From NCBI GenBank assembly GCA_902794035.1, contig CADBFN010000016.1:1-41655 (forward strand): 41,655 nucleotides of DNA. The letters are read 5' to 3'. Numbering within the stretch: position 1 is the stretch's first letter; each line of letters starts with the position of its first letter. The notes under the pieces were generated by a model. The model made no database searches and had not been told where the DNA came from. It saw only the letters and a program-made list of their open reading frames with translations. This document shows, piece by piece, positions 7,131 to 15,026 of the stretch. The position numbers and the translations under genes are program-made. This stretch comes from an uncultured bacterium. Lineage in GTDB: Bacteria > Cyanobacteriota > Vampirovibrionia > Gastranaerophilales > Gastranaerophilaceae.

Positions 7131-8303
7131 CTATTTCGTAAATCCGATTTTTATTATATTCTTTTTGAATTTTTTTTCAAGTTTATCAAAACATTGGGTG
7201 AGTTTACGCTTTTTCTCTGCATCTTGGGTGTCTGTATAAAGCGAGAGTTGCTCTGTTCCCTGTTCGCCTATTTTTTCCAGCACAACACCTGTCGCACGAT
7301 ATAAAATATTCGGATTATAAATTTTTTCAAGCAGTTTTATTGCTGTTTTTGAAATTTCAAGTTCAAAATCCGACGGATTTTTTAAATCCTCTTTTGCATA
7401 AAATACCCTGAAATCTTTGGTTCTGAGCATGACTCCAACCTGCATACATTTTGTGTCATATCTTCTCAGTTTTCTGCAGGAAGTATGAATATGCATATTC
7501 AGTTCGTTTTTTATAAAATTGAAATCTGATGTAAATATGCCGAATGCTCTTGTGTTTTGAATTGATTTTGGCGTTGTTTCTTCGTTAATTACAGGAGATG
7601 TCATTTCCCCAAGAAGCTCATGACGCATTTCTATACCGTGTATTCCGATTTGTTTGTCAAGCCAGTTGTCTGATTTATTCACAAGTTCAAGTGCGGTTAT
7701 AATTCCGTTTTTCTTCATTCTTTCTGTCAGTCGTCTTCCAATACCCCAAATTTCTTCAATCTTTGTATTTTTTAGTTCTTCAAATATATTGTTTGCATTA
7801 ATTTTATAAATGTGTGATTGCTCATATTTTGCTTTGTCAGATGCCAGTTTTGCAAGCGTTTTTGAAGAACTTATGCCGATAGAAACGGGAATATCAACTT
7901 CGTCTAAAACTCTTTGTCTCAGCATTTGTGCAAGTTCGAAGTAATCTTTTTTATAAAGCCTTTGAAGACCTGTAAGATCAACAAATGCTTCATCTACAGA
8001 GTAAATCTGAACGTATGGACTGAAATCCTGTAAAACATTCATAACCTCATAAGAAACATTCGAGTAGAATTCATGGTCTGCAACAGGATATATGGCTTTT
8101 GGGTGTTCCTTTTTAGCCATAAAATATGGCTCTCCCATTCGTACTCCATATTCCTTTGCTTCTTTTGAACGCGAAATAACGCATCCTTCAGGATTTGAAA
8201 GAACGCATACTGGTTTGTTTTTTAGTTCCGGATTCCTTTTTTGTTCACAAGATACAAAAAAAGAATCGCAATCTACAAGAGCAATTACTTTTTGTTTTGG
8301 CAT
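7131..8303 (-). CDS. Y-family DNA polymerase, UmuC-like
   Basis: Error-prone translesion polymerase of the UmuC/DinB superfamily. The 390 residues start with the palm motif VDCDSFFVSCEQ (D11). The catalytic pair D104-E105 lies in YSVDEAFVDLTG. The UmuC-like signature VCVLSNPEGCVISRSKEAK is at about 32-50. A helix-hairpin-helix-like WGIGRRLTERMKK follows near 190, then a little-finger domain. It is a little shorter than E. coli UmuC (422), with a divergent C-terminus. There is no umuD-like protease gene beside it and no obvious LexA-type box. It ends convergently 14 bases from the 243-residue gene. Confidence 0.9.
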   Translation of the reverse strand: MPKQKVIALVDCDSFFVSCEQKRNPELKNKPVCVLSNPEGCVISRSKEAKEYGVRMGEPYFMAKKEHPKAIYPVADHEFYSNVSYEVMNVLQDFSPYVQIYSVDEAFVDLTGLQRLYKKDYFELAQMLRQRVLDEVDIPVSIGISSSKTLAKLASDKAKYEQSHIYKINANNIFEELKNTKIEEIWGIGRRLTERMKKNGIITALELVNKSDNWLDKQIGIHGIEMRHELLGEMTSPVINEETTPKSIQNTRAFGIFTSDFNFIKNELNMHIHTSCRKLRRYDTKCMQVGVMLRTKDFRVFYAKEDLKNPSDFELEISKTAIKLLEKIYNPNILYRATGVVLEKIGEQGTEQLSLYTDTQDAEKKRKLTQCFDKLEKKFKKNIIKIGFTK

Positions 8304-8388
8304 ATAAATAGTATTAAATATTTTTTATACTCCGTCAATAGAGAATTTTTTTATTTTTACATATAATTTGTCAAATGAGAGAATAAAA

Positions 8389-8446
8389 ATCCTGCCAAAA
8401 GGAGTAATGGCAGGATAAAATTAATATACAGTCTTGAATCTGTATA
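8389..8446 (+). promoter_or_regulatory. Two consecutive hairpins between umuC-like and TPR genes
   Basis: ATCCTGCCA at 8389-8397 pairs perfectly with TGGCAGGAT at 8408-8416. TATACAG at 8425-8431 pairs with CTGTATA at 8440-8446. The loop of the first hairpin holds an aaggag-like ribosome site, and its right arm holds a three-codon ATG-GCA-GGA-TAA frame. No long T-run follows. It may be a leader, a processing site or a small structured RNA. The gap 8304-8538 holds nothing else I can support besides the promoter below. Confidence 0.4.
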
Positions 8447-8501
8447 ATTAAAGAGACATCTTTAGATATTATTACCTGTTTATTTTAAGAGTCAAATTAT
8501 G

Positions 8502-8531
8502 TTGGATGAAATTTTGTATTTGTTTTATAAT
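8502..8531 (+). promoter_or_regulatory. Promoter abutting the TPR gene
   Basis: TTGGAT at 8502-8507 and TATAAT at 8526-8531 are 18 bp apart. Transcription would begin about 8537-8540, at the ATG at 8539, giving a leaderless message. An upstream in-frame ATG at 8506 would lie inside this promoter, which argues against it as the start. Confidence 0.5.
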
Positions 8532-8538
8532 ATTTAAT

Positions 8539-9168
8539 ATGAAAAAGGGATTTTTAATTTCTATTTTAATATTAGGGCTGATTTTATCAGTTAATCAACA
8601 ATGCTACAGTTTTTCATTTGGTAAAAAGAATGCTTCACAGGAACAAGTTACACCAAATCAGTTCAGTCAGCAGGCAAGAGTGTTCTATGCACAAAATAAT
8701 ATTGATACTGCGTTAGAAAATTTAAATAAAATACCTGAAGATGAGCGTACGGAAGAAGATTGGCTTTTAATCGGCAACATTATGCAGGACAAAAACGATA
8801 TAGAAAAAGCTCTTTATATGTTTAACAAATCAGTACAAAAAAATCCTAAATATTACAAAGCTCATTATAATCTGGGATATATTTATCTGACTAAAAATCA
8901 GCCGAATATGGCTTTACAGGAATTTAAATTGGCTGTCAGATATAAATCAGATTTCTCTTATGGTTATTATAATATCGGGTGTGCGTATTTAAAATTAAAA
9001 AAATACTCTCAGGCAAGATATAATTTCTTTCGTGCTTTAAACTTAAAAGCTAATGAACCTGATATTTACTATAATTTGTCATATACATATAAAATGCAAA
9101 AGAATGAAAAACAAGCCAAAGTATATCTTGATTTGTATAATCAGATGATGGAGAATCATGAGCTATAA
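8539..9168 (+). CDS. Secreted or membrane-anchored TPR protein
   Basis: Starting at the ATG at 8539, the N-terminus (MKKGFLISILILGLILSVNQ) is a classical signal peptide or membrane anchor, followed by a mature part of about 180 residues. Three or four tetratricopeptide repeats are visible in the remainder, for example YYKAHYNLGYIYLTKNQPNM and FSYGYYNIGCAYLKLKKYSQ. TPR proteins act as protein-protein scaffolds, here on the outer face of the inner membrane. The alternative ATG at 8506 adds MKFCICFIIFN and weakens the signal peptide. The last 11 bases overlap the HAD gene, implying an operon. Confidence 0.75.
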   Translation: MKKGFLISILILGLILSVNQQCYSFSFGKKNASQEQVTPNQFSQQARVFYAQNNIDTALENLNKIPEDERTEEDWLLIGNIMQDKNDIEKALYMFNKSVQKNPKYYKAHYNLGYIYLTKNQPNMALQEFKLAVRYKSDFSYGYYNIGCAYLKLKKYSQARYNFFRALNLKANEPDIYYNLSYTYKMQKNEKQAKVYLDLYNQMMENHEL

Positions 9169-9832
9169 GGGAATTATATTTGATTTTAACGGCACATTGT
9201 ATTGGGATAGTGCAAAACATAAGCAAGCCTGGCGTGAATTCTCAAAAATTTTGAGAGGAACCGAGTTTAGCGATGAAGAAATGGTTTTGCATATGTTTGG
9301 CAGAACTAATGAAGAAATTATTGAATACGCAATAGGCAGAAAACCTGAGCCAGAAATGGTTGAAAAATACGGACAGGAAAAAGAAGCCTTGTATCGTCAA
9401 AGAGCATTAAAAGATAAAGAAAATTTTCATTTGGCAGAAGGTGCGGTTGAATTTTTGGATTTTTTAAAAGAAAACAAGATACCACGAACAATTGCCACAA
9501 TGTCAGATAAAATAAATGTAGATTTTTATTTTGAACATTTTGAATTAGCAAAATGGTTTGATATAAACAAGGTTGTATATGCAGATGGAGTTGTTCCGAG
9601 TAAACCTGCTCCTGATATCTATCAAATTGCATCAAAGAATTTGGGATTAGAACCAAAAGATTGCATAGTTGTAGAAGATGCAATTTCAGGGATTAAATCA
9701 GCAACGGATGCTGGAATCGGAAAAATTATTGCGATATGTTCTGAAGAACCTTATGAATTTTATATCTCAATGCCTGAAGTTAGTGGAATTATAAGAAATT
9801 TTGACGAATTAGACCGAAATTTATTTATATAA
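9158..9832 (+). CDS. HAD-superfamily hydrolase (beta-phosphoglucomutase-like)
   Basis: A 224-residue haloacid-dehalogenase-type protein with an inserted helical cap. Motif I is FDFNGTL (D9). Motif II Thr/Ser lies in ATMSD, the motif III Lys in SKPAPD, and motif IV is VVEDAISGI. The order matches the PGMB/phosphatase subgroup (IA). The second Asp of motif I, normally D+2 and acting as acid/base, is Asn11 here. The enzyme may therefore be slow, substrate-specialised or non-hydrolytic. Substrate unknown. It overlaps the TPR gene and ends shortly before the tRNA. Confidence 0.85.
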   Translation: MSYKGIIFDFNGTLYWDSAKHKQAWREFSKILRGTEFSDEEMVLHMFGRTNEEIIEYAIGRKPEPEMVEKYGQEKEALYRQRALKDKENFHLAEGAVEFLDFLKENKIPRTIATMSDKINVDFYFEHFELAKWFDINKVVYADGVVPSKPAPDIYQIASKNLGLEPKDCIVVEDAISGIKSATDAGIGKIIAICSEEPYEFYISMPEVSGIIRNFDELDRNLFI

Positions 9833-9852
9833 ATTATGTGTTTTTATAATTA

Positions 9853-9880
9853 TTGCAAAATAAAATTTAGATGTTAAGAT
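9853..9880 (+). promoter_or_regulatory. Putative tRNA-Lys promoter
   Basis: TTGCAA at 9853-9858 and TAAGAT at 9875-9880 are separated by 16 bp, and a TG one base before the -10 box gives an extended -10. Transcription would start about 12 bases before the tRNA. Confidence 0.4.
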
Positions 9881-9898
9881 AGATATATCAAAAGAAAT

Positions 9899-9955
<57 letters not shown>

Positions 9956-9971
<16 letters not shown>

Positions 9972-9995
9972 TTTTTTGTATATTGACAAATAAAT
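9956..9995 (+). repeat. Direct repeat, left copy (tRNA-Lys 3' end)
   Basis: Forty bases from AGTCCCACCGGGTCCA through the T-run to ACAAATAAAT. They match 10145-10184 with only two differences (9982 A/C and 9985 G/A). This copy forms the 3' part of the intact tRNA. A tRNA 3' end repeated downstream is the usual footprint of a site-specific integrated element (attL/attR). Confidence 0.8.
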
Positions 9996-10144
9996 AGGTT
10001 TTGTGGGATGAGAACCCAACAGTGCGAAAGCATTGTCTGTGGTTCGAGCGCAAGCCGAGCAGAGGCTGGAGCAGATTTTGTCTGAGCCTGTAAGGCTCTA
10101 CCGACAAAATGCGAAATGCCGTTTATTGCGAGGCGAAGCAAGAC
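9996..10144 (+). other. Hairpin-rich insert between the tRNA-end repeats
   Basis: This 149-base stretch encodes no convincing protein. It holds a seven-base stem ACAGTGC/GCATTGT (10019-10036) closed by a GAAA tetraloop, a small AGCC/GGCT stem (10053-10067), and a long stem ATTTTGTC (10075-10082) / GACAAAAT (10103-10110) enclosing GAGCC-tgtaa-GGCTC (10084-10098). Near the right end is an ATTGC-type palindrome like that at 150-176. It could be a relic of an integrated element, a compact palindromic repeat, or a structured small RNA transcribed with the tRNA. Confidence 0.5.
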
Positions 10145-10184
10145 AGTCCCACCGGGTCCATTTTTTGTATCTTAACAAATAAAT
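10145..10184 (+). repeat. Direct repeat, right copy (partial tRNA-Lys 3' end)
   Basis: Second copy of the 40-base unit. It contains only the 3' T-arm strand and acceptor strand of tRNA-Lys plus downstream T-run sequence, so it is not a functional tRNA. Its distance from the first copy is 189 bp. Confidence 0.8.
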
Positions 10185-10246
10185 CAATTTTACAGAGAGA
10201 GTTTATATAAAGTTTAAAAAAGTAGTTTAAATAAGGGGTGTATTTT

Positions 10247-12109
10247 ATGAGTTTTACTATTGATAAGAAGGCAAAAAAAGTTATCAGAAAAGCTTTAAAA
10301 GCGTTGGGTAAAAAGAATTTTGTATTTATTATGCATGGAGGAAGTTTCCCTGCTGCGCAAGGTGAAAATACAGGATTCGGAACTATAAATTCTAACGGCG
10401 GTAAGAAATTTATTGAATACGCTCAGGATTTGTTTGATGCGATTCAGATGGGGCCTGCCGGAAAAACTAAAACATCTGATGCTTCGCCTTATACAGGGAC
10501 TATTTTTTCTAATAACCCTCTTTTTATTGATTTAAAAGAACTGACAACAAAAAAATGGGGAAATATATTATCTGTTGAAACATATAACGAAATTGTAAGC
10601 CAAAATCCAAATAAAGATAAAAACAGAACAAGCTATTCATATATAATAAATAAGCAGGAAGAAGCTTTAACAGAAGCTTATGAAAATTTTATAAAGCTTA
10701 ATGATAAAAAACTCAATAAAGAATTTAATTCTTATAAAATTCAAAACAAAAGCTGGCTTGACAATGATGCTTTGTATGAAGCATTGGTTATAGAACATAA
10801 CTGCGACTATTGGCATAACTGGAAATCTGAAACAGATAAAAATTTGCTTAACCCGAAATCTAATGAAGATAAAATTGAATATTCAAAAAGAATTGAAGAA
10901 ATTACAAAAAAATATTCAAAAGAAATTGACAGATACAAATTTATTCAATTTGTTTTAAATGCTCAAAATGAGGCAACAAGAGAATTTGCAAAATCAAAGG
11001 GCATAAAAATGATTGCGGATAGACAAGTCGCATTTTCAGATCGTGATGAATGGGCATATCAGTCATTGTTTTTAGAAGGTTGGAGCTTGGGTTGTCCTCC
11101 TGACTATTTTTCAAAAGACGGTCAAGCCTGGGGTTTTCCAGTAGTGAATCCTGAAAAGTTGTATAATGGAGATGGTTCATTAGGTGAAGCCGGAATTTTA
11201 ATGAAAAATTTGTATAAAAAAATGTTCAGAGAAAATCCGGGAGGTGTCAGAATTGACCATATTGTAGGTCTTATTGACCCATGGGTTTATAAAAAAGGAT
11301 TAAAACCTATGCCTGAACAGGGTGCAGGAAGGTTATTCTCTTCTCCTGAGCATGAATATTTAAAGAAATTTGCGATACCTTCTGTTGAAGATTTAGATAC
11401 TGAATATTCTGCTGATAATGAAAAAAGAGTTAAGAATTTAACTCATGAACAAATAAAAAAATATGGTCGTTTAGTCGAAAAAATTGTTATTGCTGCAGCA
11501 AAAGAAGAAGGATTGACTAAAGACTCAATTGTATGTGAGGATTTGGGTACTTTGACAAATCCTGTTGCTTCGGTAATGAAAGAGTATGATCTGTTGGGTA
11601 TGAAGCTGACACAATTTACGGTGCCTACTGAACCTGAAGATCCTTACAGATGCAAAAATATTACCAAACATTGTTGGGTAATGGTTGGAACTCATGATAA
11701 CAAACCTGTAAATGAATGGGCTAAATCATTGATAAATACTCACGAAGGATATTTGCATGTTAAAAATTTGGTAGAGGACTTGTTTAGCGAAGAACAAAAC
11801 CCTGATGATATTATTGTCAAAATGACTAAGGATGCTGATTTTCTGAAAGAAACAAAACTTGTTGAACTTTTTGCCTGCGAAGCTGAAAATGTTCAGATAT
11901 TCTTTACAGACTTCTTTAACATGAGTGAAACATATAATACTCCCGGAACTTCAGGCGACAGAAACTGGAGTTTAAGACTCCCTGACAATTTTGAAGAAAT
12001 GGAAACAATAAACTTGCCACAAATACTAAAAAAAGCTATAATATCCAGAGGTAAAAAGTTTGCTGATAAAAATAAGAATATTATAGAGGAGCTTGATGAA
12101 ATTAAATAA
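10247..12109 (+). CDS. malQ: 4-alpha-glucanotransferase (GH77, amylomaltase type)
   Basis: Cytosolic disproportionating enzyme that moves alpha-1,4-glucan segments between maltodextrins, used in glycogen or starch-oligosaccharide metabolism. The GH77 active-site residues are visible: nucleophile D337 in VRIDHIVGL, acid/base E431 in CEDLG, and stabiliser D484 in GTHDN. The donor-loop segment PPDYFSKDGQAWGFPVV is also present. At 620 residues it is longer than bacterial MalQ of about 500, with extra lysine-rich helical sequence around 130-240. The ATG at 10247 follows an aagggg ribosome site; a GTG nine bases earlier is less likely. Its end overlaps the next gene. Confidence 0.93.
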   Translation: MSFTIDKKAKKVIRKALKALGKKNFVFIMHGGSFPAAQGENTGFGTINSNGGKKFIEYAQDLFDAIQMGPAGKTKTSDASPYTGTIFSNNPLFIDLKELTTKKWGNILSVETYNEIVSQNPNKDKNRTSYSYIINKQEEALTEAYENFIKLNDKKLNKEFNSYKIQNKSWLDNDALYEALVIEHNCDYWHNWKSETDKNLLNPKSNEDKIEYSKRIEEITKKYSKEIDRYKFIQFVLNAQNEATREFAKSKGIKMIADRQVAFSDRDEWAYQSLFLEGWSLGCPPDYFSKDGQAWGFPVVNPEKLYNGDGSLGEAGILMKNLYKKMFRENPGGVRIDHIVGLIDPWVYKKGLKPMPEQGAGRLFSSPEHEYLKKFAIPSVEDLDTEYSADNEKRVKNLTHEQIKKYGRLVEKIVIAAAKEEGLTKDSIVCEDLGTLTNPVASVMKEYDLLGMKLTQFTVPTEPEDPYRCKNITKHCWVMVGTHDNKPVNEWAKSLINTHEGYLHVKNLVEDLFSEEQNPDDIIVKMTKDADFLKETKLVELFACEAENVQIFFTDFFNMSETYNTPGTSGDRNWSLRLPDNFEEMETINLPQILKKAIISRGKKFADKNKNIIEELDEIK

Positions 12110-12956
12110 TTTTATTAAAGTAATTTTGGTTAGCGCAATATTGTTGTGTTCAGCACCTTCTTTTGCTGATTTGGCAACAGATGCCAAACTTCAGTATAAC
12201 AAGGGTATAGAATATTATCAGGTTGGTTCTTACCAACAGGCTGCCGAATGTTTTAAAAAGGCCACAGAATTAGATCCGAATTATATTGATGCATATTTTA
12301 ATTTGGGTTCGTTGATGGAATACCTCAAACAAGATGATGAGGCTTTGAATGCTTTCAAACAGATTATTTTAAGAAAACCTGATGATTATGAATCTGTCTA
12401 TAAAGCTGCTGAATTAAGTAAAAAATTAGGAAATAATGAAAAGGCTAAAATGTATTTGACCTTAATTCCTACAGATTCTTTGATTGGTGCGAGAGCAAAA
12501 GAATTAGCCGATTCATTAGAAATGGATATCCCTACTGCTCAGGCTGAATTGAATAAGCCTGAATCCTTTGCAGATGCAAATCCCATGAATAATTCTAATG
12601 GGGTATATAATGACATTACAAGTCCGACAGGGATTGCAACCGACCCTGAAGGGAATCTGTATGTTGCAGGTTTTTCTGATAACACAATTTATAAAATTTC
12701 ACCAAATAATCAAAAAATAGTTTTTATCAAAAGTCCAAAGATAGATGGACCTGTTGGTTTAGTTCGGGATAATCAGGGCAATCTTTATGTCGCAAATTAT
12801 AATAAGAATAATGTGTTAAAGGTAAATACCGGCGGTGAAGTTTCCGAAATTATAACAAACATCCAAAATCCATACTGTATGCACATAACAGGCGATTTAC
12901 TTTTTGTTTCGGCACAAGGCAGCAATCAGGTTATAAGATACAAGTTAAATAACTAA
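12096..12956 (+). CDS. Exported TPR and NHL-repeat protein
   Basis: A 286-residue protein. Residues 1-25 are a signal peptide (MKLNNFIKVILVSAILLCSA, then PSFA before the cut). Two to three TPR units follow at about 30-130 (for example SYQQAAECFKKATELDPNYI). From about 165 to the end are NHL-type beta-propeller blades with the GNLYVA motif twice (TDPEGNLYVAGFSDNTIYKI and RDNQGNLYVANYNKNNVLKV). Only about three blades are present, fewer than a full propeller, so it may pair or be truncated. The start overlaps the glucanotransferase stop by 14 bases. Probably a periplasmic binding or scaffold protein. Confidence 0.8.
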   Translation: MKLNNFIKVILVSAILLCSAPSFADLATDAKLQYNKGIEYYQVGSYQQAAECFKKATELDPNYIDAYFNLGSLMEYLKQDDEALNAFKQIILRKPDDYESVYKAAELSKKLGNNEKAKMYLTLIPTDSLIGARAKELADSLEMDIPTAQAELNKPESFADANPMNNSNGVYNDITSPTGIATDPEGNLYVAGFSDNTIYKISPNNQKIVFIKSPKIDGPVGLVRDNQGNLYVANYNKNNVLKVNTGGEVSEIITNIQNPYCMHITGDLLFVSAQGSNQVIRYKLNN

Positions 12957-12970
12957 GGAGTTTTTATGCT

Positions 12971-13081
12971 TTGTCCGCATTGCAAGATAAAGTGTTAAAA
13001 ATTATTGTTTACACAGCAATATTTTTAATAGTTATCGGAGTATTGTACCTAATGTACTATGACTATGTTATGGGGCAATAA
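12971..13081 (+). CDS. Possible one-helix micropeptide
   Basis: A 36-codon frame from a TTG start: MSALQDKVLK, then a hydrophobic helix IIVYTAIFLIVIGVLYLMYY and the tail DYVMGQ. An aaggag ribosome site (12955-12960) lies ten bases upstream of the TTG. The same site sits five bases before an ATG (12966) in another frame, which encodes only ten residues rich in Cys (MLCPHCKIKC). Either the TTG is the true start, or the short ATG frame is a leader, or a frame change has split one small protein. Existence is uncertain. Confidence 0.4.
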   Translation: MSALQDKVLKIIVYTAIFLIVIGVLYLMYYDYVMGQ

Positions 13082-13092
13082 ATTAATACGAA

Positions 13093-13989
13093 TTAAAAAT
13101 GCACTTTTTGAGTTTTTTCTGTCTCTATTAAATCAAATACATAATCGTAGTATGCACTTTTGCCTTTAAATCGTTCTAATTTATTTTCAAGTTCCTCTGG
13201 AGTAATGAAGCCTTTATATAATGCAATTTCTTCAAGACAGGAAATCTGTTCTCCTTTATTTGCTTCAATGGCTCTGACAAAATTTGCAGCTTCCAGCATA
13301 GAGTCCTGAGTCCCTGTATCAAGCCATGTGAAGCCTCTGCCAAGAATTTCAACATTTAATTTGGCTTTTTCAAGATAAATCTTATTCAGATCTGTTATTT
13401 CTAATTCCCCGCGTGCTGATGGAGTTAGAGATTTTGCATATTCGCATACATTTTTATCGTAAAAATATAGGCCTGTTACTGCAAAATTAGATTTTGGTTT
13501 TGAAGGTTTTTCCTCTAATGATAAAACTTTTTTATTTTCATCAAATTCGACAACACCAAATCTTTCAGGGTCTTTAACTCTGTATCCAAAGACAATTGCG
13601 CCATTTTTGTCATTATTTAACGCGTTTTTCAAAAACGTTGAAAATCCAAAACCATGGAAAATGTTATCGCCCAGTATCAAAGCTACATCATCTCCATTTA
13701 TGAAATCTTCCGCGATTATAAATGCATCCGCAATGCCTCTTTGAACATATTGAATCTTGTATTGAATATTCAATCCAAATTGAGAGCCATCTCCGAGTAA
13801 CTTTTGGAAGTTCTCATTATCATCAACATTAGTAATAATTAGTATGTCTTTAATCCCTGCAAGCATAAGAGTTGATAGCGGGTAATAAATCATAGGTTTA
13901 TCATACACAGGCAACAATATTTTTGATATAGGCTGAGATGCAGGATATAGCCTCGTGCCGGCACCGGCTGCTAATATAATACCTTTCAT
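13093..13989 (-). CDS. rfbA: Glucose-1-phosphate thymidylyltransferase
   Basis: Cytosolic nucleotidyltransferase joining dTTP and glucose 1-phosphate to dTDP-glucose, the first step to dTDP-rhamnose and related sugars for surface polysaccharide. The 298 residues match RmlA. The N-terminal nucleotide loop is MKGIILAAGAGTRLYP; KPMIYYPLSTLMLAGI, LLGDGSQFGLNIQY and LILGDNIF are also diagnostic. The loop reads AAGAG rather than the usual AGGSG. A strong ribosome site (aaaggag) precedes the ATG. The rest of the rfbBCD pathway is not in the window. Confidence 0.93.
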   Translation of the reverse strand: MKGIILAAGAGTRLYPASQPISKILLPVYDKPMIYYPLSTLMLAGIKDILIITNVDDNENFQKLLGDGSQFGLNIQYKIQYVQRGIADAFIIAEDFINGDDVALILGDNIFHGFGFSTFLKNALNNDKNGAIVFGYRVKDPERFGVVEFDENKKVLSLEEKPSKPKSNFAVTGLYFYDKNVCEYAKSLTPSARGELEITDLNKIYLEKAKLNVEILGRGFTWLDTGTQDSMLEAANFVRAIEANKGEQISCLEEIALYKGFITPEELENKLERFKGKSAYYDYVFDLIETEKTQKVHF

Positions 13990-14083
13990 TAAAGCTCCTT
14001 TATGAAAATATTATATATCAAAAATATTCAAATTTAATCATTAAAATACATTGTTACAATTCGCAATCCTGAATGTTATAAAC

Positions 14084-14111
14084 TTGCATTATTCTGAAAA
14101 AAGTGTAAAAT
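14084..14111 (+). promoter_or_regulatory. Promoter of the zinc-ribbon gene
   Basis: TTGCAT at 14084-14089 and TAAAAT at 14106-14111 are 16 bp apart. The expected leader is about 45 bases and contains a small CGGTT-aaa-ACCG hairpin and an aggaga ribosome site before the ATG at 14163. Confidence 0.45.
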
Positions 14112-14162
14112 TGAATTTATACAGACGGTTAAAACCGAATCACACAAATCAGGAGAAAGACA

Positions 14163-14465
14163 ATGTACGAAGATGAAAAGTTAGTATGCGAGGACTGTGG
14201 TCAAGAATTTGTATTTAGTGCAGGAGAGCAAGAATTCTATGCAGAAAAAGGACTTGTAAATAAGCCAAAAAGATGTCCTGAATGCAGAAAAGCAAGACGT
14301 AAACAACATAGAAAATCAAGAAAAATGTTTGATGCAGTATGTTCAAAATGTGGTGCTCAAACACAAGTTCCGTTCAAACCTGTACCGGGCAGAGAAGTAT
14401 TCTGTAAAGATTGTTTCAAAGAAATAGGTGAAAATTCTGCACCGTCAGAAAATACAGAAGCATAG
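14163..14465 (+). CDS. Two-module zinc-ribbon protein (zf-trcl/CxxC type)
   Basis: A 100-residue protein with two zinc ribbons. The first is C-E-D-C ... C-P-E-C (LVCEDCGQEF ... PKRCPECRKARR). The second is C-S-K-C ... C-K-D-C (VCSKCGAQTQVPFKP ... VFCKDCF). A very basic segment (RKARRKQHRKSRKM) lies between them. This matches the widespread small family of 'probable zinc-ribbon' proteins thought to bind nucleic acid or ribosomes; the exact role is unknown. The C-terminal tail is S/E-rich. It has its own promoter and a strong terminator, so it is a single-gene unit. Confidence 0.8.
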   Translation: MYEDEKLVCEDCGQEFVFSAGEQEFYAEKGLVNKPKRCPECRKARRKQHRKSRKMFDAVCSKCGAQTQVPFKPVPGREVFCKDCFKEIGENSAPSENTEA

Positions 14466-14487
14466 TAATAATATTTTATAAAAAAAA

Positions 14488-14510
14488 CCCTCAATTATGA
14501 GGGCTTTTTT
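14488..14510. terminator. Intrinsic terminator, likely bidirectional
   Basis: CCCTCA at 14488-14493 pairs with TGAGGG at 14498-14503, followed by a run of T. A matching run of A precedes the stem, so it can also work for the convergent gene at 14510-14815. Confidence 0.85.
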
Positions 14511-14815
14511 TATATCATTATACAGTTATTTAAATATTCTATAGTACTCATTTTTTCGTCATAGAGATATTTTATAAAGTTTAAATGCGCGCAATCTTTT
14601 GCGCTCAAAACCAAATTAATCTCAAAACCTTCAGTACAAAATGGCTCATAATCATATACCACATAACTGTTATATTTGCTTTTCCATTCCTTACGTTCAA
14701 TTTTACAATTATTTTCATCTATTACATCTTCAAACCACGGTAATAAATTTTTATTAATATTTTTCATTTCCAAACGATTATACAAGCACTCGTTTATACT
14801 ATTTCCTATAAACAT
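14510..14815 (-). CDS. Small unknown protein
   Basis: A protein of about 101 residues with no recognised family. It is mixed alpha/beta in composition, acidic, with scattered Cys and a W-F-E-D-V segment, and no signal peptide or membrane helix. Two ATGs are available. The one at 14824 touches its ggaga ribosome site with no gap; the one at 14815 lies nine bases from it and is preferred (start MFIGNSINECL). The stop lies inside the shared terminator. It is divergent from the Gly/Met-rich gene across a 211-bp AT-rich gap in which I see no further gene. Confidence 0.55.
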   Translation of the reverse strand: MFIGNSINECLYNRLEMKNINKNLLPWFEDVIDENNCKIERKEWKSKYNSYVVYDYEPFCTEGFEINLVLSAKDCAHLNFIKYLYDEKMSTIEYLNNCIMI

Positions 14816-15026
14816 AATACACATTCTCCATACAAAAACTCTATATGAAGATTATAAACTTATAAGATTTTAAAGTAATTGCCATAAAGAGTAAGTGTTA
14901 TTGTCTAAAATATTTATATATAAAGTATATATTTAATATATCTTAATACTTTTATAATATTAATCAATTTTTTTAAGTTAAAAGTGTTTATAAATGTAGG
15001 ATATTATTAATATTACAGGTGAAACA

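Noticed and set aside
8407-8418. Three-codon frame in the hairpin (ATG GCA GGA TAA)
   Set aside because: Too short to support as a gene; it is noted only as part of the hairpin structure.
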